Assembly (NCBI RefSeq): GCF_000320365.1
Contig: NZ_ANIN01000001.1
Coordinates: 124,001 to 188,000 of the forward strand
Direction of reading: 5' to 3'
Origin: Moraxella macacae 0408225
Lineage (GTDB): Bacteria; Pseudomonadota; Gammaproteobacteria; Pseudomonadales; Moraxellaceae
Length of the DNA: 64,000 nucleotides
Notes under the pieces: generated by a model
Told to the model about the DNA's origin: nothing
Seen by the model: the letters and a program-made list of their open reading frames with translations, nothing else
Database searches by the model: none
Position numbers and translations under genes: made by a program
Shown: positions 19,150-27,935 of the stretch, piece after piece
Numbering within the stretch: the stretch's first letter is position 1
Layout: each line of letters starts with the position of its first letter

Positions 19150-19387
19150 TGTTTCTACATAGTAAATTTGGTTATTATTATGTTAAAATAAATAAAACCA
19201 CTATGCTATCATGAATGTTATCATGATAGATTTTATCGTGATATCTCAAGCATAAAAATTTAGTGGGTTTTGTTAAAATAGCTGTTGTGTTTTTGTAAAT
19301 TTGCGGTAAACTGTTACGGTAGTTATTTTAGTAAAATAGTTATTTTAGTAAAATTAGTTATTTAGCAAAATTTTAAGTGGAAAGTTT
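19150..19387. promoter_or_regulatory. pilB upstream region with three related 10-mers
   Basis: The gap between tilS and pilB holds TATCATGAAT (19207-19216), TATCATGATA (19219-19228, a perfect palindrome) and TATCGTGATA (19234-19243, near palindrome). Closer to pilB is a 17-bp tandem duplication of AGTTATTTTAGTAAAAT near 19320-19360. The 10-mers could be operator sites for a regulator of pilus biogenesis. I found no sigma-54 motif. Confidence 0.45.
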
Positions 19388-21088
19388 ATGTCTGCATTGC
19401 CGAATTTTGGCGGTATTGCGTTGCGATTGGTACAAGAAAATATCGTCAGCGAAGCCGCCATGCAAAAAGCGATTACCGAGTCGCAACAAGAAAAGAAAAA
19501 TCTGATTGCCTATTTGGTAGAATCTAAAGTGGCAAGTGCCGATCGCGTGGCTTTATTAATTGCTCGCGAGTTCGGCGATCCACTCATTGATTTGGACGCT
19601 CTCAATCCTGACTACATTCCTAAAAATGCGGTTGAAGAAAAAGTTATCCGCGAATTTAATGTTTTGCCAATTTTACAGCGAGGCAATCGTCTGTTTGTTG
19701 CAATGAGTGATCCGACACACATTGATGCACTGGATGCGTTAAAATTTAGCACGCGTCTTATGGTGGAAACGGTTGTTGCAGAACACAACAAAATCAAATC
19801 CATGATTGAAAAGATGTTTTCGGCATCAACATTGAGCAATTTTGGTGATTTTGATACAGATTTTGGTGATGATGACAAATCCAGTGATGACAGTGGCGAA
19901 ACCACGCTTGATGGCACAGAAGACGCCCCTGTGGTAAAATTTGTCAATAGCATGCTGATTAAAGCAATTAGCATGGGTGCATCGGATTTACACTTTGAAC
20001 CGTATGAAAAAGTGTATCGAGTGCGTTTTCGCGTTGATGGCGTATTACAAAAAATTGCCAATCCGCCGATGCAATTGTCCAGTAAAATTGCCGCCCGCCT
20101 TAAAGTTATTTCACAAATGGATATTTCAGAACGCCGCGTCCCACAAGATGGCCGTATCAAACTAAAAATCTCTAAAGAACGTGCAATTGACTTTCGTGTT
20201 AACTCATGTCCAACTTTATTTGGTGAAAAACTGGTATTGCGTATTTTAGATCCATCATCGGCCATGCTTGGAATTGATGCACTCGGTTATGAACCTGACC
20301 AAAAAAAATTATTTATGGAAGCCCTTGACAAACCACAAGGCATGTTATTAATTACAGGGCCTACAGGTTCTGGTAAAACCGTTTCATTGTATACAGGTTT
20401 AAACATTTTAAACACCGTAGAAACCAACATTTCTACCGCCGAGGATCCAGTTGAGATTAACCTTGAGGGGATTAATCAAGTTAACGTCAATAACAAAGTG
20501 GGCTTAACGTTTGCCAGTGCGTTAAAAGCCTTCTTACGTCAAGACCCTGATATTGTTATGGTTGGTGAGATTCGTGATCTTGAGACTGCTGAAATTGCAA
20601 TTAAAGCCGCCCAAACAGGCCACATGGTATTGTCAACCCTGCATACCAACTCTGCACCTGAAACCTTGACGCGTTTGCGTAATATGGGCGTGGCATCGTT
20701 TAACATTGCCACCTCGGTAAACTTGGTAATCGCCCAACGTTTGGCACGACGCTTGTGTAAAGTTTGCAAAAAGCCAACAGAAGTTCCGCGTCAAAGTTTG
20801 CTTGAAATTGGTTTTACCGAAGAAGATTTGGATAATCCTGAAAATGTGATTTATGAACCCATAGGCTGTTCTGAGTGTCGCGAGGGCTATAAAGGACGTG
20901 TTGGTGTATATGAAGTATTAAAAATCACCCCAGAAATTTCACGGATTATTATGGAAGATGGTAACGCCATTCAAATTAAAGATGTTGCTTTAACCCAAGG
21001 TTTTCGTGATTTACGCCGTTCAGGGATTATGAAAGTGTTGCAAGGTTTAACCAGTATCCAAGAAATGTACCGCGTAACCAGCGAATAA
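19388..21088 (+). CDS. pilB: Type IV pilus assembly ATPase PilB
   Basis: PilB is the cytoplasmic hexameric ATPase that powers pilus extension. The N-terminal GspE-like domain (about 1-145) is followed by an acidic Asp/Ser-rich linker (151-180) and the motor domain. Walker A is GPTGSGKT at 324-331, with an Asp box, Walker B (DPDIVMVGEIRD near 386-397) and His box (GHMVLSTLHT). A tetracysteine zinc site (Cys457, 460, 494, 497) is present, typical of PilB. GGAAA precedes the ATG. It leads the pilB-pilC-pilD run. Confidence 0.96.
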   Translation: MSALPNFGGIALRLVQENIVSEAAMQKAITESQQEKKNLIAYLVESKVASADRVALLIAREFGDPLIDLDALNPDYIPKNAVEEKVIREFNVLPILQRGNRLFVAMSDPTHIDALDALKFSTRLMVETVVAEHNKIKSMIEKMFSASTLSNFGDFDTDFGDDDKSSDDSGETTLDGTEDAPVVKFVNSMLIKAISMGASDLHFEPYEKVYRVRFRVDGVLQKIANPPMQLSSKIAARLKVISQMDISERRVPQDGRIKLKISKERAIDFRVNSCPTLFGEKLVLRILDPSSAMLGIDALGYEPDQKKLFMEALDKPQGMLLITGPTGSGKTVSLYTGLNILNTVETNISTAEDPVEINLEGINQVNVNNKVGLTFASALKAFLRQDPDIVMVGEIRDLETAEIAIKAAQTGHMVLSTLHTNSAPETLTRLRNMGVASFNIATSVNLVIAQRLARRLCKVCKKPTEVPRQSLLEIGFTEEDLDNPENVIYEPIGCSECREGYKGRVGVYEVLKITPEISRIIMEDGNAIQIKDVALTQGFRDLRRSGIMKVLQGLTSIQEMYRVTSE

Positions 21089-21185
21089 CCAAGCATTTTT
21101 ATCAATCAACATTTTTATTAACCAGCATTTTTATCAACCAATACAATAAAAAGGTATACAATACCGCCAATCCGAGGATAACAAC

Positions 21186-22409
21186 ATGGCAAAAGCCAAA
21201 ACTGAACAGTTACAGGATTTTATCTACGAAGGTATCAATAAGCGTGGTGAAAAAATAAAAGGCGAGGCAACAAGCCGTAATATTGATTTGGCACGAGCCC
21301 AGTTGCGCAAACAAGGCATTCAAGTCAAAAGCATTCGCAAAAAAGCCAAGCCCTTGTTTTCAGCAGGCAAATCCATCAAGGCGATCGATATTGCAATTTT
21401 TGTACGTCAGTTGGCTACTATGATGAAAGCAGGTGTGCCACTCACCCAGTCTTTTGAAATCGTAGCGGATGCCCTAGAAAATCCCAACATGAAAGAACTG
21501 GTTTTAAAAATTAAAGCAGATATCGAAGGAGGGAGTAATTTTGCCTCGGCATTGCGTAAACATCCACGCTATTTTGATGATTTATTCTGTTCGTTGGTAG
21601 AAGCAGGTGAACAATCAGGTGCGTTAGAAACCATGCTTGAGCGGGTCGCCACTTATAAAGAAAAAAGCGAAATGCTCAAAGCTAAAATCAAAAAAGCTAT
21701 GAAATATCCAATAGCGGTTATTGTCGTTGCTTTTGTTGTAACTGCTATTTTGTTAATTAAGGTTGTGCCTGTATTTGCAGATTTATTCAGTTCATTTGGT
21801 GCCGAGTTGCCTGCATTTACCCAATTGGTCGTCAGAATGTCAGAATGGATGAAAACAAATTGGTGGATTTTATTGTTTGTCATTGCCGGTGCAATTATTG
21901 GTATTTCTGAAGCAAAAAGACGCAGCAAAGCATTTCGCGACTTTTTAGATCGCTTGGCTCTAAAACTGCCTATTTTTGGCAACATTACCTATCAAGCCAT
22001 CATTGCCCGTTTTGCTCGCACATTGTCAACCACATTTGCAGCAGGTGTGCCACTCATTGATGCGTTAGATTCTACAGCAGGTGCTACCAACAACGTGGTT
22101 TATTATAACGCCACACAACAAATTAAAGAAAACGTTGCCACAGGTCAACAAATGCAATTTGCTATGCGTTCTACCAATTTATTCCCAACTATGGCCATTC
22201 AAATGGTGGGCATTGGCGAAGAAGCAGGTAGTTTAGAAGAAATGCTTGATAAAGTTGCAACATATTATGAAAATGAAGTGGATAATGCTGTTGATGGTTT
22301 AACAAGTCTTATGGAACCAATGATTATGGCGTTTTTAGGAATCGTCATTGGTGGCTTGGTTGTTGCTATGTACTTACCGATTTTCCAAATGGGTTCTGTG
22401 GTGGGTTAA
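21186..22409 (+). CDS. pilC: Type IV pilus inner-membrane platform protein PilC
   Basis: PilC is the polytopic inner-membrane protein on which pilin polymerisation occurs. The 407 residues contain two GspF domains (about 70-195 and 275-395), each with a long cytoplasmic helical part (MKAGVPLTQSFEI and FAAGVPLIDAL) followed by hydrophobic segments near 175-195, 225-245 and 375-400. AGGA lies before the ATG. The gene follows pilB by 98 bases and its stop overlaps the pilD start (TAATG). Confidence 0.95.
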   Translation: MAKAKTEQLQDFIYEGINKRGEKIKGEATSRNIDLARAQLRKQGIQVKSIRKKAKPLFSAGKSIKAIDIAIFVRQLATMMKAGVPLTQSFEIVADALENPNMKELVLKIKADIEGGSNFASALRKHPRYFDDLFCSLVEAGEQSGALETMLERVATYKEKSEMLKAKIKKAMKYPIAVIVVAFVVTAILLIKVVPVFADLFSSFGAELPAFTQLVVRMSEWMKTNWWILLFVIAGAIIGISEAKRRSKAFRDFLDRLALKLPIFGNITYQAIIARFARTLSTTFAAGVPLIDALDSTAGATNNVVYYNATQQIKENVATGQQMQFAMRSTNLFPTMAIQMVGIGEEAGSLEEMLDKVATYYENEVDNAVDGLTSLMEPMIMAFLGIVIGGLVVAMYLPIFQMGSVVG

Positions 22410-23287
22410 TGTCTGTCATTTACGATATCATCAATTTATTACAACAATCAATGCTAATTGCAATGATTGTTGTTGCTATTGTAGGCTTGTGCGTCGGTAG
22501 TTTTTTAAACGTGGTTATTCACCGCATACCACTTATGCTTGAACAACAATGGAAAAGCGAATGCCAATATTTATTGCACCCCAATGATAATTTTGAGTCG
22601 CCTACGCCCATTACGTTAAGTTTTCCGCCTTCGCGTTGCCCATCTTGCAACCATAAAATCCGTTGGTATGAAAACATTCCTGTTATCAGTTGGCTATTGT
22701 TACGCGGTAAATGCAGCAGTTGTAACAATCCCATTGGTCTGCGCTATCCATTGGTAGAAATAATCACCGCCGTTTTATCTGTCCTAGTGATTGCCCAATT
22801 TGGCGTCAGTTGGCAAGGTGCAACCGGTCTAATTTTAACGTGGAGCTTGCTTGCGTTAACAGGCATTGACTTTGACACTCAATTATTACCCGATAGAATC
22901 ACCTTGCCCTTAGCAGGATTTGGTTTGTTTGTCAATGCCTTTGGTGTCTTTACCAGTCCAACTCAAGCAATTTTTGGTTATGTCATTGGTTTTTTATGCC
23001 TTTGGATTGTTTACAAGCTCTTTTTACTCTTAACAGGCAAACATGGCATGGGCTACGGTGATTTTAAATTACTGGCCGCTCTTGGTGCGTGGCTTGGTCC
23101 AAGTTTATTGCCCTTAATCGTTTTTTTATCAGCAATTATTGGTTCGGTTGTCGGTGTTATTTTGATGAAACGTGCAGGTGAAAGCAAACCGTTCGCTTTC
23201 GGTCCTTACATTGCTATGGCGGGTATGGTTGCACTGTTATACGGTAAGCCAATTTTAACGTGGTATTTGGGCGGTATGACAAGTTAA
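22409..23287 (+). CDS. pilD: Prepilin peptidase / N-methyltransferase PilD
   Basis: PilD cleaves the type III leader of prepilins and pseudopilins and methylates the new N-terminal residue. The 292-residue polytopic protein has the four zinc-binding cysteines of the methylase loop (Cys77, 80, 102, 105) and the two catalytic aspartates, in the IDFD...LPD segment (154-162) and the GMGYGDFK motif (about 212-219). The ATG overlaps the pilC stop by one base, indicating translational coupling. Confidence 0.95.
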   Translation: MSVIYDIINLLQQSMLIAMIVVAIVGLCVGSFLNVVIHRIPLMLEQQWKSECQYLLHPNDNFESPTPITLSFPPSRCPSCNHKIRWYENIPVISWLLLRGKCSSCNNPIGLRYPLVEIITAVLSVLVIAQFGVSWQGATGLILTWSLLALTGIDFDTQLLPDRITLPLAGFGLFVNAFGVFTSPTQAIFGYVIGFLCLWIVYKLFLLLTGKHGMGYGDFKLLAALGAWLGPSLLPLIVFLSAIIGSVVGVILMKRAGESKPFAFGPYIAMAGMVALLYGKPILTWYLGGMTS

Positions 23288-23299
23288 AATGGTGGATTG

Positions 23300-23908
23300 A
23301 TGTTGGTCGTTGGTTTAACAGGCGGAATTGGCAGTGGCAAAACCCAAGCAAGCAATTGGTTTGCCAAACAAAATATCCATATTATTGATGTCGATGTTTT
23401 AGCCAGGCAAGTGGTTGAAAAAAACAGTCCAGCCTTGCAACAAATTGTGCAGGCTTTTGGTGAATGGGTCATTCAAGCAGATGGCTTGCTAAACCGTAAA
23501 GCCTTGCGCGAATATATTTTTACCCACCCAGATGCATTAATCACCTTGCAAAACATCACGCACCCTGCGATTCGTGCGTTGGCAAAACAACAAATCGACC
23601 AAGCAACAACCGCTTATTGCATTTTGGTTGCTCCTTTGTTGTTGGAGGGTGGCAAAACAGGGTTAAAACAACTTTGCCAACAAATCTTGGTGATTGATAC
23701 CGATGAGCACAACCAAATTTTGCGTGCCAGTTTGCGCGATAAGCAAACTACCGAGCAAATCCAAGCCATCATGAACAATCAACTTTCGCGCAAGCAGCGT
23801 TTACAACAGGCCGATCATGTGGTAACAAACAATGGTACATTAGAACAATTATACGCAAAACTTATCCCACTGCACCAATATTATCTAACTTTAGCCAAAC
23901 AGTTTTAA
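23300..23908 (+). CDS. coaE: Dephospho-CoA kinase
   Basis: CoaE phosphorylates dephospho-CoA in the last step of coenzyme A synthesis. The P-loop GGIGSGKT lies at 8-15 and the HP-x-R segment (THPAIRAL) follows near 90. ATG at 23300 is preferred over an upstream TTG; GGTGGA lies just before it. It follows pilD by 12 bases, the common pilBCD-coaE order in gammaproteobacteria. coaD is at 57.5 kb in this window. Confidence 0.94.
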   Translation: MLVVGLTGGIGSGKTQASNWFAKQNIHIIDVDVLARQVVEKNSPALQQIVQAFGEWVIQADGLLNRKALREYIFTHPDALITLQNITHPAIRALAKQQIDQATTAYCILVAPLLLEGGKTGLKQLCQQILVIDTDEHNQILRASLRDKQTTEQIQAIMNNQLSRKQRLQQADHVVTNNGTLEQLYAKLIPLHQYYLTLAKQF

Positions 23909-23980
23909 TCAAAACTCAAATTTTTCAGTATTTTAGTCCAATTGGCTGTACAAAATCAACTGTACAAAACCTTAAACACG

Positions 23981-24011
23981 AAAAACCCCAAACGCTACAT
24001 TTGGGGTTTTT
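23981..24011. terminator. Bidirectional terminator between coaE and pnp
   Basis: AAAAACCCCAAA (23981-23992) and TTTGGGGTTTTT (24000-24011) form a perfect 12-bp stem with a 7-base loop. It lies between two convergent genes and carries T tracts on both strands. Confidence 0.9.
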
Positions 24012-24027
24012 ATCAATCTTAAAACCA

Positions 24028-26136
24028 TTATTCAGCGGTCTGTTGCTGATCGATGCCTCTCATGGTTAATTTGATGCGTCCACGATTGTCAATGTCTTGC
24101 ACCAACACATTTACGATTTGGCCTTCTTTTAACACATCTGTTACATTTTCCACGCGTGTTTCGGTAATTTGTGAGATATGCACCAATCCGTCGGTATTTG
24201 GCAACAAGTTCACAAACGCACCAAATTCTGCCAATCGCACCACTTTACCTGTATAAACTTTACCAACTTCCACTTCGGCAGTTATGGCTTCAATTTTGGC
24301 AATTGCTGCTTTGGTCGATGCTTTGTTTTCACCAAAAATACGGATTGTACCACTGTCATCAATATCAATCACTGCACCTGTTTCTTCGGTTAATTGGCGA
24401 ATGGTCGCACCGCCTTTACCGATTACGTCGCGGATTTTGTCAGGATCAATGTCAATCACCGCATAATTAGGAGCATGGGCGTTAATTTCTTTTCGACTGG
24501 TTGCAATAACCTCGTTCATGGCGTTTAAAATATGAATACGCCCAGCGTGAGCTTGGTGCAAGGCTTTTTCCATGATATCAGGGGTAATGCCTTCGATTTT
24601 GATGTCCATTTGTAGTGCAGTAACACCATTTGCCGATCCTGCCACTTTAAAATCCATATCGCCCAAATGATCTTCATCGCCCAAAATGTCTGACAACACT
24701 GCAAAACGTTCGCCTTCTTTTACCAATCCCATCGCAATGCCTGCAACCGGGGCTTTTAAAGGCACGCCTGCATCCATCAGAGCAAGGCTTGCTCCACAAA
24801 CCGATGCCATAGAAGATGAACCATTTGATTCAGTAATATCCGACACCACACGAATCACATATGGAAAACGATCAGTTTCTGGCAACATAGCTTGTACGCC
24901 ACGGCGAGCCAAACGACCATGACCAATTTCACGGCGTTTTGGCCCACTATCACGACCTGTTTCACCAACCGAGTAGCTTGGAAAATTGTAATGAAGCATA
25001 AAATGATCTTGTTTTGTGCCTGCCAAGCTGTCTACCAAATTCACATCGCGAGTATTGCCAAGCGTTGTGGTAACAAGTGCTTGAGTTTCGCCACGCGTAA
25101 ATAACGCCGAACCATGCGTATAAGGCAACACACCCACAGCAATATCCAACGCACGCACTGTTTGTAAATCACGCCCATCAATACGCGGTTTACCTGACAA
25201 AATATTATCACGCACAGTACGGTATTTTAACGTTTCGTACAACTCTTTGATTTTAGTAACTTTTTCATCATAATCATCAGATGTCTCATCGCCTGCCAAC
25301 GCCTGTAATGCCATATTTTTAATTTCATCAAGGCGAGCATAACGATCTTGTTTTACACTAATCGTATAGGCTTGTGAAATTGCCTCACTAAATTGATTTT
25401 GTAAAGCGGTTTGTAATTCAATATCCACCACAGGAGCAACAAACTGTGCTTTCGAATTCCCCACCGCTTGGGCAAATTCATTAATCGCATCAATCACGAT
25501 TTGTTGTTGCTGATGCCCGTACAAAACCGCTCCTAACATTTGGTCTTCTGACAATTCTTTGGCTTCCGACTCAACCATTAATACAGCGGATTTTGTTCCT
25601 GCAACCACCAAATCCAAATCGCTATTTTTAAGCTCTTCTAAATTTGGATTTAATATATATTCACCATTGACAAAACCAACACGTGCCGCTCCAATAGGGC
25701 CACGAAACGGCGCAGGTGAAATTGCCAATGCTGCCGATGTACCTATCATAGCTGCAATATCTGCATCTTGTTTTTTGTCGGAAGAAATCACGGTTGCTGT
25801 TACTTGAATTTCGTTGTAATACCCTTCAGGAAATAACGGACGAATCGGACGATCAATCAAACGCGATGTCAAGGTTTCAAGCTCACTTGGACGCCCCTCA
25901 CGCTTGCCATAACCACCCGGAATTTTGCCTGCAGCATACATTTTTTCTTGATAATTCACCGTCAATGGAAAAAAGTTCTGCTCTGGGTGCGCTTCTTCTT
26001 TCACCACAACAGCGACCAATACAGACACACCGCCCATATGCACGATGACTGTATTAGCCTGACGACCGATGCGACCTGTTTCTAAAGTAACTTGTTGATT
26101 GCCATATTGAAATTCTTTGGTTGTGATATTAAACAT
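24028..26136 (-). CDS. pnp: Polyribonucleotide nucleotidyltransferase (PNPase)
   Basis: PNPase is a trimeric 3'-5' phosphorolytic exonuclease of RNA turnover. The 702 residues hold two RNase PH core domains separated by an all-helical domain, then a KH domain ([14 protein letters not shown], about 560-585) and an S1 domain (about 622-690). AAGGA precedes the ATG. It follows rpsO across a hairpin, the ancestral rpsO-pnp order. Confidence 0.96.
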   Translation of the reverse strand: MFNITTKEFQYGNQQVTLETGRIGRQANTVIVHMGGVSVLVAVVVKEEAHPEQNFFPLTVNYQEKMYAAGKIPGGYGKREGRPSELETLTSRLIDRPIRPLFPEGYYNEIQVTATVISSDKKQDADIAAMIGTSAALAISPAPFRGPIGAARVGFVNGEYILNPNLEELKNSDLDLVVAGTKSAVLMVESEAKELSEDQMLGAVLYGHQQQQIVIDAINEFAQAVGNSKAQFVAPVVDIELQTALQNQFSEAISQAYTISVKQDRYARLDEIKNMALQALAGDETSDDYDEKVTKIKELYETLKYRTVRDNILSGKPRIDGRDLQTVRALDIAVGVLPYTHGSALFTRGETQALVTTTLGNTRDVNLVDSLAGTKQDHFMLHYNFPSYSVGETGRDSGPKRREIGHGRLARRGVQAMLPETDRFPYVIRVVSDITESNGSSSMASVCGASLALMDAGVPLKAPVAGIAMGLVKEGERFAVLSDILGDEDHLGDMDFKVAGSANGVTALQMDIKIEGITPDIMEKALHQAHAGRIHILNAMNEVIATSRKEINAHAPNYAVIDIDPDKIRDVIGKGGATIRQLTEETGAVIDIDDSGTIRIFGENKASTKAAIAKIEAITAEVEVGKVYTGKVVRLAEFGAFVNLLPNTDGLVHISQITETRVENVTDVLKEGQIVNVLVQDIDNRGRIKLTMRGIDQQQTAE

Positions 26137-26287
26137 ACGTTTCCTTAAGATAAAAAAAGACTAAAAACGGATAAACTGTGCCAGCCCCTAATATTAAACT
26201 TATTTTTTATTTTTACCCTTTAATGTCGGTAAAATTTTAATGTTAATATTGTAGCGTTTTTTGGTAAAAATCGCTATAAAAAACGCA

Positions 26288-26317
26288 AAAACGGCTACCA
26301 ATTCAAGTAACCGTTTT
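26288..26317 (-). terminator. Hairpin between rpsO and pnp
   Basis: On the minus strand 11 bp pair (AAAACGGTTAC with GTAGCCGTTTT) around an 8-base loop and continue into T-rich sequence. It probably ends or attenuates rpsO transcription before pnp, as the E. coli rpsO terminator does. Confidence 0.7.
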
Positions 26318-26343
26318 TTATGCACACGCAATAAACACCCAAA

Positions 26344-26610
26344 TTAACGACGCAAGCCAAGCTCATTAATCAATTTTGAGTAACGCTCAACATCTTTACG
26401 CTTTAAGTAGTCAAGCAAGCTGCGACGTGAGTTTACCATACGGATAAGACCGCGACGGCTGTGATGATCAGCTTTGTGTTCTTTAAAGTGTGATTGCAAA
26501 TCATTAATGCGAGCCGTTAACAACGCAACTTGCACTTCTGGAGAGCCTGTGTCATTTTCAGATTGTTTGAATTTTGCGATGATTTCGGCACGTTGTTCAT
26601 TAGTTAGCAT
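26344..26610 (-). CDS. rpsO: 30S ribosomal protein S15
   Basis: S15 is a primary 16S rRNA-binding protein that starts assembly of the 30S platform. The 88-residue length and the motifs [23 protein letters not shown] and RRSLLDYLK are diagnostic. A longer frame runs upstream, but ATG at 26610 with AAGGA in front gives the conserved [11 protein letters not shown] start. A structured leader lies upstream. Confidence 0.97.
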   Translation of the reverse strand: MLTNEQRAEIIAKFKQSENDTGSPEVQVALLTARINDLQSHFKEHKADHHSRRGLIRMVNSRRSLLDYLKRKDVERYSKLINELGLRR

Positions 26611-26722
26611 AGCTATTCCTTGAATGTGAGAAGCCAAATTTATTCTTAAACAATTTATTCTTAAACTTAGCAAGCATAAAAACCCAGCAAGTATAAAAAC
26701 TTAGAAAGCATAAATTTGTGTT

Positions 26723-26763
26723 AAAAAAATAAGGTCGCCCCACGCCTCTCAGTAGCACGCCTT
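26723..26763 (-). promoter_or_regulatory. Possible rpsO leader hairpin
   Basis: In the minus-strand leader AAGGCG and CG(A)CCTT can pair around a G-rich loop and are followed by ATTTTTTT. GGCGTG occurs twice in it. An S15-binding or attenuator element is possible, but no family match is claimed. Confidence 0.35.
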
Positions 26764-26780
26764 TTTATTTAGTCGGCCAT

Positions 26781-26789
26781 ATTTTAGCA
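26781..26789 (-). promoter_or_regulatory. Probable rpsO -10 element
   Basis: TGCTAAAAT on the minus strand fits an extended -10. The -35 is weak. It lies just upstream of the leader hairpin. Confidence 0.4.
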
Positions 26790-27169
26790 CAATTTTATTA
26801 AAAAAACAGAGTTTTGCTTAAAATTTTTTGTCAAATTTGGTAAAATCTTTCACAGCGAAAAAAATCTTTCACAGCAAAAGAAGTAAAGTAAAAGAAAGTT
26901 GATTAATTTTGCCCCAAGCGTAACAAAAAATTGCAAAATGCCAAAATTGTAACCATTCAAAAAAATTTATTTGCAAAAGTTAACGCATTTACCGTCAAAC
27001 AATGACAAACTTTTTTAATTTTTTTGCTACTATACACATAAAGCGGTGGGTAAACAAAAGAACAAGCCTTTTGCGTTACTTTTATTCACAAATTGATATC
27101 GCAAAAACAGTTAAACAAAAACCGTTAAAATTGGGTTATCAATTTTTTTAGGAAAATCGGAGAAAAACG
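26790..27169. other. Divergent intergenic region rpsO / beta-barrel gene
   Basis: A 380-base AT-rich stretch without a convincing ORF. It holds a duplicated AAAATCTTTCACAGC (near 26842-26877). Closer to 27170 there is an ATGACA with TACTAT about 20 bases on, a poor promoter candidate for the plus-strand gene. Nothing else is recognised. Confidence 0.5.
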
Positions 27170-27706
27170 ATGAAAACTTTACAAAAAACATTATTAGCAC
27201 TTTCAGCAACTGCTTTTTTAGCCACAGGTGCAAATGCAATTGATTTTGGTGCAGGGCAACCATACGTTGGGGTTAAAGCAGGTCAAGCAAATACCAGTGT
27301 AAAAGGTGCGAAAAAACCAACCGTTTATGGTGTGTATGGCGGTTATCAGTTTGATCCAAACGTTGGTGTAGAAGCAGAGTACATGGGCGGTGATGCTGAT
27401 TACACAACAACAGTCAACAATGCAAGTGTAAAAGGCAAGGTTGATACCAAAACTTACGGCGTGTATGGTACTTATAAGTACAACTTTGGTGAAGCACCTG
27501 TTTATGCAAAAGGCAAAGTTGGTATTGCTAAAACAAAGGTTGAAGCAACAGCCACAGGAGCTAAAGTTAAAAAAGATGGTGCAAAATTAGGTTACGGTGT
27601 TGGTGTTGGTTTTCAAGCCACGCCTGCAATTGCTGTAGAAGCTGAATATGCAAAACCTGGAAGCGGTGCAACACTGTTAACCGTGGGTGCTAACTTCAAA
27701 TTCTAA
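27170..27706 (+). CDS. Small outer-membrane beta-barrel protein
   Basis: The 178-residue product has a signal peptide cleaved after ANA (about residue 23). The body alternates hydrophobic and polar residues in strands typical of an eight-stranded barrel (OMP_b-brl/OmpA-N type), with Gly-Tyr-rich turns such as YGVYGGYQFD and YGVGVGFQA, and a C-terminal phenylalanine for BAM recognition. No peptidoglycan-binding domain is present, so it is not full OmpA. It is probably monocistronic. Its last codons and stop are duplicated in tandem downstream. Function unknown; adhesin-like or small-pore roles are guesses. Confidence 0.85.
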   Translation: MKTLQKTLLALSATAFLATGANAIDFGAGQPYVGVKAGQANTSVKGAKKPTVYGVYGGYQFDPNVGVEAEYMGGDADYTTTVNNASVKGKVDTKTYGVYGTYKYNFGEAPVYAKGKVGIAKTKVEATATGAKVKKDGAKLGYGVGVGFQATPAIAVEAEYAKPGSGATLLTVGANFKF

Positions 27707-27747
27707 TACCAAATTCTAATACCAAATTCTAATACCAAATTCTAATA
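27698..27747. repeat. 13-bp tandem repeat over the stop of the beta-barrel gene
   Basis: AAATTCTAATACC occurs three times in a row (27698-27736), followed by 11 bases of a fourth copy. The first copy contains the last codons and TAA of the gene, so the duplications grew out of the coding end. Confidence 0.9.
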
Positions 27748-27788
27748 TTTGATACAATTATTTGACACAACCCTTTAACAAAAAACAC

Positions 27789-27821
27789 AAAAAGCGACTC
27801 TAATTTTTAGGGTCGTTTTTT
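27789..27821 (+). terminator. Terminator after the beta-barrel gene
   Basis: AAAAAGCGACTCT and AGGGTCGTTTTTT pair over 13 bp (with G-U pairs) around AATTTTT, ending in six T. Confidence 0.85.
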
Positions 27822-27935
27822 GTTGTGGCAAATATTAGCAAAAAAAATGATTTTCGGTTATCATACCGCTTAACTTTTATTGTTTATTTATATTGTTTAT
27901 TTTTTTAAATTTTTTGACTTAAATAAGGTGATTTT

